Below, one piece after another: positions 1 to 4,838 of a stretch of 5,165 bases of DNA. Position 1 is the first letter of the stretch, and the number at the start of each line of letters is the position of its first letter. The position numbers and the translations under genes are program-made. The DNA lies in assembly GCA_003978395.1 (NCBI GenBank), contig QNZV01000133.1:1-5165 (forward strand), written 5' to 3'. This DNA comes from Sulfurovum sp. (GTDB lineage Bacteria > Campylobacterota > Campylobacteria > Campylobacterales > Sulfurovaceae). The notes beneath the pieces are model-generated. The model searched no databases. It saw only the letters and a program-made list of their open reading frames with translations, and was not told the DNA's origin.

Positions 1-559
1 AGAAGATACCAAGATAGATTTAGATAAAGTTGCTTCAACTATTGCTATTTTTGAACGTACTTTAGTGACTCCTTCTCGTTTTGATGATTTTTTAAATGGA
101 GATAATTTGGCACTAAACGATGATGAACAGAGAGGATTAGAACTTTTCTTGGACAAGGGATGTGTTGCCTGTCATCAAGGTATTGCTATGGGTGGAGAAC
201 TACGACCCTTTGAACTTGCAGACGAGTATAAATTTAGAGATGTAGGAGACTTTTTAAAAAAAGAGATGATGGTCAAAGTTCCTACATTGCGTAATGTTAC
301 CCTCACAGCACCCTATTTTCACAATGGAGAAGTTTGGAAAATTGAAGAGGCTATTGAAGAGATGGGAAGAGTTCAAGTTGGATACCATGTAAATAAAAAT
401 GCCACAAGTATTAAAAATTTAAATTTAAAACTTATGCCAATTACCTTTAAAAAGGGAGAGATTGATAAAATTGCGAAATTCTTTAAAACACTAGAGGGAC
501 GAATGCCTAAAATTGACCATCCTCAATTGCCTAAAACCCAAACTCCTATATTAAAATAA
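1..559 (+). CDS. Di-heme cytochrome c peroxidase, C-terminal part (5' end outside window)
   Basis: Bacterial di-heme cytochrome c peroxidases reduce H2O2 to water in the periplasm with electrons from small c-type cytochromes. The reading frame is open from base 2, so the gene starts upstream; the GTG at 65 is an internal Val codon inside the conserved stretch FERTLVTPSRFD (50-85), not a start. About 185 residues of a family usually near 330 are visible. They cover the C-terminal, electron-accepting heme domain: heme motif CVACH (161-175), the conserved TAPYFHNG (305-328), and MGRVQVG, whose Met (362-364) matches the distal Met ligand of the high-potential heme in Pseudomonas CcpA. The N-terminal peroxidatic heme and any signal peptide lie off the window. 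The gene converges on the minus-strand gene at 564-1349, with 4 bases between the stops. A MauG-like paralog is possible but the Met and PYFHNG fit the peroxidases better. Confidence 0.93.
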   Translation, partial: EDTKIDLDKVASTIAIFERTLVTPSRFDDFLNGDNLALNDDEQRGLELFLDKGCVACHQGIAMGGELRPFELADEYKFRDVGDFLKKEMMVKVPTLRNVTLTAPYFHNGEVWKIEEAIEEMGRVQVGYHVNKNATSIKNLNLKLMPITFKKGEIDKIAKFFKTLEGRMPKIDHPQLPKTQTPILK

Positions 560-563
560 AAAA

Positions 564-1349
564 TTAGCCAATAAGCTCTTGTAGCTTATTGTACTCATGG
601 ATATTTTTTATCCATGAGGGTTGAATTTTTTCAAAACCATATCTTGCTCCAATAACCATTCCTGCTACCATTGCACGTGCTACAGTTGCACCACCTGCTT
701 CTTTGTTAATCTCTAAAAGTTTTTCAAAATCTTGATGATAATTCAAAATAAGATAGACAGTAGAAGCCAATCCTCCTTCAACTTCAGGATTTTTCCCCAA
801 TATCTGTAGAGCAACTTCATAAGGTTTGTCTTTGAGATTAAACGCTTTATCTACCTCCTCTTCCACCATCTCTCCATAAAATTTTGAACGCTCTTTTAGT
901 GTATTTTCTACATCCAAATTATAAACCATCGCCAATGTAACCTCTGCAATGTACTTACTACTCTCAATGGTCTCTTTTGTCATATGGGTTAAACAGGTAT
1001 GAAACTTGATGCTCTCTAATATCTCATCCATACCCAAAACAGAGAATATAATGGGTGCATGTCTTCCTATTACAGATAAATCATGTGAACTTGACCCAGC
1101 ACCCAAACAGGTTCTTCCTGATTTTAAGTTTGCCAGCGTGTCCATAGAAGCTTTGTCTATGTTTTTTTCTTGACTCATATTTTTTTGCCAAATATTAGCA
1201 AAAATAAAAGGGTCATATACTTTGTTTTCTAGGGTATGTTCTAGTAGCCACAAAGTCTGTTTTCCATAAAGGCTTAGTTCACTATTATTGTTATAGGTAT
1301 CGCCCAAAAATGAACCCCAAAGGAGTCCTTTTAATTTATCTTTATTCAT
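564..1349 (-). CDS. ADP-ribosylglycohydrolase (DraG/ARH)-fold protein, probable pseudoenzyme
   Basis: The 261-residue protein shows the layout of the ADP-ribosylglycohydrolase family (enzymes that remove ADP-ribose from proteins using two Mg2+ ions). Visible landmarks are KLKGLLWGSFLGD (5-17), a central GAGSSSHDLSVIGRHAPI block (83-100) in place of the usual N-G-x-x-M-R-x-x-P segment, THMT (121-124), and the C-terminal GGATVARAMVAGMVIGARYG (219-238) followed by PSWI. Family members normally carry TDDT near residue 28 and GGDTDT near 219; here these read YGKQ and GGATVA, so the metal-ligating Asp residues are gone. The frame is intact and the start has a good Shine-Dalgarno (AAGGGA, 5 bases before ATG), so it looks maintained rather than decayed. 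It may bind ADP-ribose or a related ligand without hydrolysing it; that is inference. It stands alone on its strand and converges on the peroxidase gene. Confidence 0.8.
   Translation of the reverse strand: MNKDKLKGLLWGSFLGDTYNNNSELSLYGKQTLWLLEHTLENKVYDPFIFANIWQKNMSQEKNIDKASMDTLANLKSGRTCLGAGSSSHDLSVIGRHAPIIFSVLGMDEILESIKFHTCLTHMTKETIESSKYIAEVTLAMVYNLDVENTLKERSKFYGEMVEEEVDKAFNLKDKPYEVALQILGKNPEVEGGLASTVYLILNYHQDFEKLLEINKEAGGATVARAMVAGMVIGARYGFEKIQPSWIKNIHEYNKLQELIG
569..591 (-). terminator. Perfect 9-bp hairpin at the 3' end of the ADP-ribosylglycohydrolase-like gene
   Basis: CAATAAGCT (569-577) and AGCTTATTG (583-591) pair perfectly around a 5-base loop. Read on the minus strand, the stem is followed by GGCTAA and then six T (563-558), so it resembles an intrinsic terminator placed over the last codons and stop of the minus-strand gene. 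The T tract falls in the 4-base gap and the stop codon of the convergent peroxidase gene. Confidence 0.6.
594..618 (+). terminator. Perfect 10-bp hairpin, candidate terminator of the peroxidase gene
   Basis: CTCATGGATA (594-603) and TATCCATGAG (609-618) pair perfectly around a TTTTT loop. On the plus strand the stem is followed after 7 bases by six T (626-631), so it could end transcripts of the peroxidase gene inside the opposing gene. The T tract is itself the loop of a weaker 5-bp stem, TTGAA/TTCAA (621-634). Only 2 bases separate this hairpin from the one at 569-591. Confidence 0.45.
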
Positions 1350-1492
1350 TATATTCCCTTTTTTCTTTTTTACACTTTAACAAAACAAGCTTAATAAAAC
1401 ATCACAAAGAAAGAAATATCTTAGCCCAAAACACCCTTAGAAAACCTCCTACCAATAGTAAATAAGAAATCGCCATCAAAGAGGAAAAGTAA

Positions 1493-1522
1493 TTGATGTG
1501 TATGCTCTTTTTTAGATATAAT
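1493..1522 (+). promoter_or_regulatory. Candidate sigma-70 promoter
   Basis: A perfect TATAAT (1517-1522) is preceded after 18 bases by TTGATG (1493-1498), a 4/6 match to the -35 consensus. Transcription would start near 1529, just before the hairpin at 1537-1557, and could run into the DUF2461 gene with a leader of roughly 195 bases. In such AT-rich DNA single -10 matches are common, so this is only a candidate. Confidence 0.4.
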
Positions 1523-1534
1523 ATTTTTTATGCC

Positions 1535-1678
1535 AATAGAGGGCAGAGATGCCCCTACAGTCGCATAGGTTGAAAAGATTCAATTTTGTGATAGATTTTT
1601 TTAATTTAATATTGAAATAGATAAATGTTTCTTTAACCCAAATGGCTATAGGGATGACCTTGGTGCCTGCCCTCTATT
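1535..1678. repeat. Inverted-repeat-bounded segment, possibly a small MITE-like element
   Basis: AATAGAGGGCAG (1535-1546) and its exact reverse complement CTGCCCTCTATT (1667-1678) bracket about 120 bases. A second weaker inverted match lies just inside (CCCTACAG at 1553-1560, CTATAGGG at 1646-1653, one mismatch). The ends can be read as GAGGGCAG arms flanked by TA on both sides, as expected for insertion at TA. The left arm also folds alone: TAG(A)GGGCA and TGCCCCTA pair around a GAGA loop (1537-1557, bulged A1540). The interior is AT-rich and encodes nothing recognisable. It could instead be two chance or REP-like repeats; a genome-wide copy count would decide. Confidence 0.35.
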
Positions 1679-1714
1679 TAGTTAGTATCAAAACCTACCC
1701 CCAAAAAAGAAAAA

Positions 1715-1720
1715 AAGGAG
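1715..1720 (+). promoter_or_regulatory. Shine-Dalgarno that fixes the DUF2461 start
   Basis: AAGGAG lies 5 bases before the ATG at 1726. The in-frame ATG at 1642 would give 28 extra residues but lacks a comparable site and lies in the inverted-repeat segment, so 1726 is preferred. Confidence 0.8.
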
Positions 1721-1725
1721 ACCAT

Positions 1726-2409
1726 ATGCAATTTAAAGGCTTTCCCAAAGAGGGTTTAGCGTTTCTTGATAGTATCATTTTAAATAACTCAAAAGAGTGG
1801 CTTGACGACCATAAAGAGGAGTATGAAAAATTTATTGTAGCTCCAAATAAAGCCTATATTCAAGAGATGGGGGAGCATTTGCAGATTTTAGTTCCCAATA
1901 TTAATGCTGTTCCAAAAGTCAATAAATCTCTTTTTCGTATCTATCGTGATGCACGATTTCATCGGCTAGACCCTATTAAAGAGAGAATAGGTATTATCTT
2001 TTGGCAAGGGGAAACCCACCGAATGCAAAGTGCCTCTTTTTATATGCACTATGACCCATTTGAAATTTTTGTGGCAACAGGCATACGTAATTTTAAACCT
2101 AAACTGCTTACAAGTTACCGAAAAGAGATTAAAAATGAGCGAAGAAGAGAAGAGTTACACCTTATTTTAGAAGCTTTAAAAGCAAAAGGTTACCACATAG
2201 CTGAATCAAAGTTTAAACGCTATCCTATAGACTTAGACAAAGAAGATAACTATGCCTATCTCTATCTCTTTGGTGCACTATATGCCTATAAAACCTTTGA
2301 ACCAAATGCTATTTTTCACTCCTCAAAAATTGTTGAGCATAACTTTAAAATCTATAAAGATTGTTTTGCTCTACATCAATGGCTTTTTGAGTTGACGTTG
2401 AGAACATAG
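1726..2409 (+). CDS. DUF2461 (TIGR02453) family protein of unknown function
   Basis: The 227-residue product matches the DUF2461 family in length and in its two signature regions: an N-terminal NNSKEWLDDHKEEYE (20-34; family pattern NN-x-x-W-x-x-x-K-x-x-Y) and SLFRIYRDARF (68-78; family RIYRDxRF). A variable middle segment follows with FYMHYDPFEIFVATGI (105-120; family strand ending in GxG) and a basic Arg/Lys stretch (132-140). No signal peptide or membrane segment is seen, so it is probably cytosolic. The biochemical function of the family is not known to me and I do not assign one. The start is taken at 1726 because of the strong Shine-Dalgarno and because the family begins at about this point (F-x-G-F-x-x-x-x-x-x-F-L). 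The gene lies 46 bases before dapF on the same strand and could be cotranscribed with it. Confidence 0.85.
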   Translation: MQFKGFPKEGLAFLDSIILNNSKEWLDDHKEEYEKFIVAPNKAYIQEMGEHLQILVPNINAVPKVNKSLFRIYRDARFHRLDPIKERIGIIFWQGETHRMQSASFYMHYDPFEIFVATGIRNFKPKLLTSYRKEIKNERRREELHLILEALKAKGYHIAESKFKRYPIDLDKEDNYAYLYLFGALYAYKTFEPNAIFHSSKIVEHNFKIYKDCFALHQWLFELTLRT

Positions 2410-2426
2410 TAATATAAATCATATGT

Positions 2427-2432
2427 TATACT
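2427..2432 (+). promoter_or_regulatory. Possible -10 element upstream of dapF
   Basis: TATACT lies in the 46-base gap before dapF, with no -35 match at normal spacing (the nearest, TTGAGA at 2398, is 23 bases away). It would give a leader of about 15-20 bases containing the Shine-Dalgarno. Weak evidence in AT-rich DNA. Confidence 0.25.
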
Positions 2433-2455
2433 TTCATAAAAAATAGGAATAGAAA

Positions 2456-3202
2456 ATGACAGTAACTAAATACTCAGCAAACGGTAATGATTTTGTAATT
2501 ATTATTAGAAAAAAGAAAAAAGATCGTTCAAAATTAGCAAAACGCCTTTGCCATCGTCAAAATGGTGTAGGTGCTGATGGATTGGTTGTTGTTATTCCTC
2601 ATCCAGAGTATGATTTTGAATGGGATTTTTATAATGCTGATGGAAGCCGTGCGACTATGTGTGGGAATGCCTCTCGTGCTGTGGCTCATTTTGCAATGGA
2701 AAAAGGAATTTCAGCAGATGGAAAAGCAGAATTTTTAACAGGTGCAGGGGTTATTCGTGGAACAGTCAACGGAAATTATGTTGTATCTGATATGACAAAA
2801 CCTATTATCTTGAGTGAAGAGATTCAAGAAGAGAATGAAAAATGGTGGTTTATTGATACGGGTGTTCCTCATTTGGTTGTTTTTAGAGATAATATTGATA
2901 CTTTTGATTTAGAACAAGCAAAACGTCTTCGTGATAAATACAATACCAATTTAAATATTTGTAAAGTAGAGAACAATACACTATACGTGCGTACCTATGA
3001 ACGTGGAGTAGAAGATGAAACTTTGGCTTGTGGCACAGGAATGGTAGCCTGTTTTGTTCGTGCTTATGGAGAAGATTTGGTAGATAAAAGTGTACAGGTT
3101 TTCCCAAAATCAGGAGATGAACTCTATGTTAGTTTAGAAGATGAGATTTATAAATTTGGGGGACAAGTCACAAAAACTTTTGTAGCTGAAACAATGGACT
3201 AA
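2456..3202 (+). CDS. dapF: Diaminopimelate epimerase
   Basis: DapF interconverts LL- and meso-diaminopimelate in the cytosol without cofactor, supplying meso-DAP for peptidoglycan and for lysine synthesis. The 248-residue protein carries both catalytic cysteines: C69 in MCGNASRA (68-75) and C192 in ACGTGM (191-196), equivalent to C73 and C217 of the E. coli enzyme. Other family blocks present are SANGNDF (7-13), GVGADGL (37-43), YNADGS (59-64), a GVPH turn (136-139, where E. coli has GNPH), NTNLN (163-167) and YERGVEDET (181-189). It is somewhat shorter than the E. coli protein (274) but all substrate-binding blocks are there. The ATG has an AGGA Shine-Dalgarno 7 bases upstream. It lies between the DUF2461 gene and a periplasmic foldase gene, without other lysine genes nearby. 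Confidence 0.97.
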   Translation: MTVTKYSANGNDFVIIIRKKKKDRSKLAKRLCHRQNGVGADGLVVVIPHPEYDFEWDFYNADGSRATMCGNASRAVAHFAMEKGISADGKAEFLTGAGVIRGTVNGNYVVSDMTKPIILSEEIQEENEKWWFIDTGVPHLVVFRDNIDTFDLEQAKRLRDKYNTNLNICKVENNTLYVRTYERGVEDETLACGTGMVACFVRAYGEDLVDKSVQVFPKSGDELYVSLEDEIYKFGGQVTKTFVAETMD

Positions 3203-3212
3203 CACATTTATC

Positions 3213-3238
3213 TCACAATAATTATGTTAAAATTGTGA
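3213..3238 (+). promoter_or_regulatory. 7-base inverted repeat in the dapF-foldase gap, possible operator
   Basis: TCACAAT (3213-3219) and ATTGTGA (3232-3238) are perfect inverted repeats 12 bases apart, placed just before TATGAT (3241-3246), a 5/6 match to a -10 element. The arrangement could be an operator over the promoter of the foldase gene. It could also be a weak hairpin after dapF, but no T tract follows. Confidence 0.3.
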
Positions 3239-3263
3239 ATTATGATTAAATAAGGAATTAAAC

Positions 3264-4097
3264 ATGCAGAAGAAAATAACACTATTTGTTACGACTCTAC
3301 TATTAAGCTCACTTCTTTTTGGAAAAACCTTGGTTACTGTAAATGGTCATCCGATTTCAGACACACTTATCCCCCCAGGATATGAAAAATTAGATGATGT
3401 TCAACGCTCAAACTTGATGGAACAACTGATTAAAGAGGAGTTACTTCACGCAAAGCTTTTAAAAAGTTCTTTGGTAAATGACCCTAAATTCCAAGAAGTT
3501 TTTAATGATCAAAAACAGCTAGCACAAAAAGAGTACAACAAAAAAACAGGAAAGGTACTTGATAAAGACCAGATTAGAGCAATAAAAGGCTCTATAGCTG
3601 TAGCACTCTATCAACAAAAAGCATTTAAAAATACAAAAATATCTGCGAGTGAGATTAGAAATTTTTATAATCAAAATCCACAAAGTTTTAACTATCCAGA
3701 CTCTATAGAGATAGCAGATATTATCGTACAGACACAAAGTGAAGCAAATGCGATACACAAAAAGTTAAAAAAATCTACAAATTTAGATAAAGATTTTATT
3801 GAAGAGGCACATCAACATAAGCAAAATGGTTACATGGGGTGGTTTGGAAAAGGCTCTGCTCCAGAAAATCTTTTTAATAAAGCTTATAAGTATAAACGAA
3901 AAACACTCTTAAATAGACCTGTAAAAACAAAACATGGATATAATATTGTCTATCTTTTAAATAAAAAACCAGCAGGAACAATTAGTTTTTCAGAAGCAAA
4001 AGAGCGTATTGAACAGATGTTAAAACAAAAAAGAGTCCTAGAGAATTTAAAAAATGAAGTTGACGAGCTTTATGGTTCAGCTGAAATAATCTACTAA
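3264..4097 (+). CDS. Periplasmic SurA/PEB4-like parvulin-type peptidyl-prolyl isomerase
   Basis: The 277-residue protein starts with a Sec signal peptide (KK, then hydrophobic residues 5-19, likely cleavage after LLFG at 20). The mature part has a SurA-like N-terminal chaperone segment beginning TLVTVNGHPIS (22-32), a long helical region (43-135), a parvulin domain (about 148-235, with GYMGWFGKGS at 189-198 and PVKTKHGYNIVYL at 219-231) and a C-terminal helix (242-270). Length and order match Campylobacter PEB4/Cbf2, a periplasmic chaperone for outer-membrane proteins. Within the parvulin domain the usual HILV histidine is Asp152 and the GYH histidine is Asn227, so isomerase activity is doubtful while chaperone function is plausible. 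The start has AAGGA 7 bases upstream. It follows dapF by 61 bases and may share its transcript or use the promoter suggested in the gap. Confidence 0.88.
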   Translation: MQKKITLFVTTLLLSSLLFGKTLVTVNGHPISDTLIPPGYEKLDDVQRSNLMEQLIKEELLHAKLLKSSLVNDPKFQEVFNDQKQLAQKEYNKKTGKVLDKDQIRAIKGSIAVALYQQKAFKNTKISASEIRNFYNQNPQSFNYPDSIEIADIIVQTQSEANAIHKKLKKSTNLDKDFIEEAHQHKQNGYMGWFGKGSAPENLFNKAYKYKRKTLLNRPVKTKHGYNIVYLLNKKPAGTISFSEAKERIEQMLKQKRVLENLKNEVDELYGSAEIIY

Positions 4098-4134
4098 GCT
4101 TAAAGTTACATAAATAATATAATTAATTTTATAA

Positions 4135-4148
4135 AAAAATATATTTTT
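4135..4148. repeat. AT-only palindrome downstream of the foldase gene
   Basis: Bases 4135-4148 (AAAAATATATTTTT) form a perfect 14-base palindrome in a nearly GC-free stretch (4110-4165). It may be a weak transcription end for the foldase gene or simply low-complexity DNA; no GC-rich stem with a T tract is present in the gap. Confidence 0.25.
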
Positions 4149-4172
4149 AATATATCTTAATGAAATAGTTGA

Positions 4173-4190
4173 TATACTTAGTCAAGTATA
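4173..4190 (+). promoter_or_regulatory. Perfect 18-base dyad upstream of the 42-codon ORF
   Basis: TATACTT (4173-4179) and AAGTATA (4184-4190) are exact inverted repeats around AGTC. The dyad sits 26-43 bases before the ATG of the small ORF. It overlaps possible -10 hexamers (TATACT 4173, TATAAA 4187) and follows TTGATA (4169-4174), so it is placed where an operator would act. There is no T tract after it in either direction, which argues against a terminator. Confidence 0.4.
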
Positions 4191-4215
4191 AAAAATACTA
4201 TAATAAGGATAGATT

Positions 4216-4344
4216 ATGAAATTGACATTTACAAAAGAAACTATTGATGAAGCTATAAGAAATGGTTGTCAAACTATAAGTGAATTGAATGATTTTATTC
4301 TTGGAATTGGTCTCTACTCTCCATTGAGACTACTAATGAAGTAA
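4216..4344 (+). CDS. Small unrecognised protein, 42 residues
   Basis: ATG at 4216 has an AAGGA Shine-Dalgarno (4205-4209) 6 bases upstream, as good as those of its neighbours, and the frame runs 42 codons to TAA. The product starts MKLTFTKETIDEAIRNGC and ends with SPLRLLMK. It is mixed-charge at the N terminus, hydrophobic toward the C terminus (FILGIGLYSPLRLL), has one Cys (C18) and no obvious signal peptide or zinc site. I do not recognise it. The helix-G-helix pattern ETIDEAIRNGCQTISELNDF faintly recalls small BFD-type [2Fe-2S] domains, but their four Cys are absent. Codon use is like the neighbours. With its own upstream dyad and a terminator hairpin over its stop codon it looks like an independent unit. 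It could alternatively be a remnant of a longer gene. Confidence 0.5.
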   Translation: MKLTFTKETIDEAIRNGCQTISELNDFILGIGLYSPLRLLMK

Positions 4345-4364
4345 GGCTAAAAAGCCTACTTCAT
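4336..4364 (+). terminator. Terminator hairpin between the small ORF and lspA
   Basis: ATGAAGT (4336-4342) pairs with ACTTCAT (4358-4364), and AGGCT (4344-4348) with AGCCT (4353-4357), around an AAAA loop and with one bulged A: a 12-bp stem. On the plus strand it is followed by ACTCTC and six T, which fits an intrinsic terminator for the small ORF. In the minus direction no T tract follows, so its use for lspA is less certain. The stem contains both stop codons. Confidence 0.7.
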
Positions 4365-4838
4365 ACTCTCTTTTTTCTCTTTACGATACTCTAAATAAGT
4401 AAATAATAGAATAATTGCTACTCCTAAATCAATCATAACATCAGCATAATTGAAAACAGCAAAATTGAAACCACAATGCCATGCCACATAATCAACCACA
4501 CCTTCATGAATAAAGCGATCATATAGATTACCAAAAGCACCACCAAGAATTAAGCCTATAGCAAAAGCATGCTGTTTTAAATAACCGTCATAAAATACAT
4601 AAGCAACAATCCCTAAGATTAGAGTTAATTGTACCCACTTTAAATTATCTCCCAAAAAAGCCAACATTGAAAAAGCTACACCTCTATTGTAGTGTAGCTC
4701 CAAATCAATACATGTACCTTTTAAAATAGTTGAATACTCTATACCGTTAACAGCATCCATTGCCATTACTTTTAGATTTTGGTCAATAATAAATGTACCA
4801 ACAGCAACTAAAAAAAAGATTAATAAAGAACGCATCAT
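4356..4838 (-). CDS. lspA: Lipoprotein signal peptidase (signal peptidase II)
   Basis: LspA is the inner-membrane aspartyl protease that cuts the signal peptide from diacylglyceryl-prolipoproteins, the second step of lipoprotein maturation. The 160-residue protein has four hydrophobic segments (about 4-18, 67-84, 91-103, 134-148) and all family motifs: DQxLK (19-23), NRGVAFS (51-57), GNLYDR (103-108), GVVDY with catalytic D116 (113-117) and FNYAD with catalytic D133 (129-133). It ends with a basic tail, YRKEKKESMK. Length is typical. The start codon overlaps the glmM stop: the sequence ATGATG allows ATG at 4838 (4-base overlap with TGA) or 4835 (1-base overlap), which implies translational coupling; 4838 is chosen, with AAAGG upstream inside glmM. 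Confidence 0.97.
   Translation of the reverse strand: MMRSLLIFFLVAVGTFIIDQNLKVMAMDAVNGIEYSTILKGTCIDLELHYNRGVAFSMLAFLGDNLKWVQLTLILGIVAYVFYDGYLKQHAFAIGLILGGAFGNLYDRFIHEGVVDYVAWHCGFNFAVFNYADVMIDLGVAIILLFTYLEYRKEKKESMK

Larger units (their letters stand above)
1350..1725. other. Gene-free stretch between divergent genes
   Basis: This 376-base region separates the minus-strand ADP-ribosylglycohydrolase-like gene from the plus-strand DUF2461 gene. I see no convincing gene in it. It holds the Shine-Dalgarno of the minus-strand gene (1355-1360), a candidate plus-strand promoter (1493-1522), a compact hairpin (1537-1557), a 12-base inverted repeat pair (1535-1546 and 1667-1678), and the Shine-Dalgarno of the DUF2461 gene (1715-1720). 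No clear promoter for the minus-strand gene could be called. Confidence 0.7.

Noticed and set aside
65..559. Peroxidase ORF starting at GTG 65
   Set aside because: The frame is open to the window start and the codons before 65 encode the conserved FERTLV stretch, so the GTG is internal and the gene is truncated by the window edge.
1496..1573. 25-codon ORF in the gene-free stretch, with GAGG upstream
   Set aside because: It overlaps the candidate promoter and the hairpin, the spacing to GAGG is long (about 11 bases), and the peptide has no recognisable features.
1642..2409. DUF2461 protein starting at ATG 1642
   Set aside because: No Shine-Dalgarno at 1642, while AAGGAG sits 5 bases before ATG 1726, where the family homology begins.
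2883..3107. 74-codon minus-strand ORF inside dapF
   Set aside because: Antisense shadow of dapF: no ribosome binding site, and composition typical of a reverse-frame translation.
3519..3758. 79-codon minus-strand ORF inside the foldase gene
   Set aside because: Antisense shadow; the Cys- and Ile-rich, Tyr-rich peptide is what the reverse frame of a Lys/Asn/Gln-rich gene gives.
4199..4204. Perfect TATAAT as the -10 of the small ORF
   Set aside because: It abuts the Shine-Dalgarno, so a transcript from it would start after the ribosome binding site and only about 5 bases before the ATG; an upstream start is more likely.
4098..4215. RNA gene or terminator in the AT-rich gap
   Set aside because: No GC-containing stem with T tract, tRNA-like fold or conserved motif is visible; only AT palindromes and the 18-base dyad.
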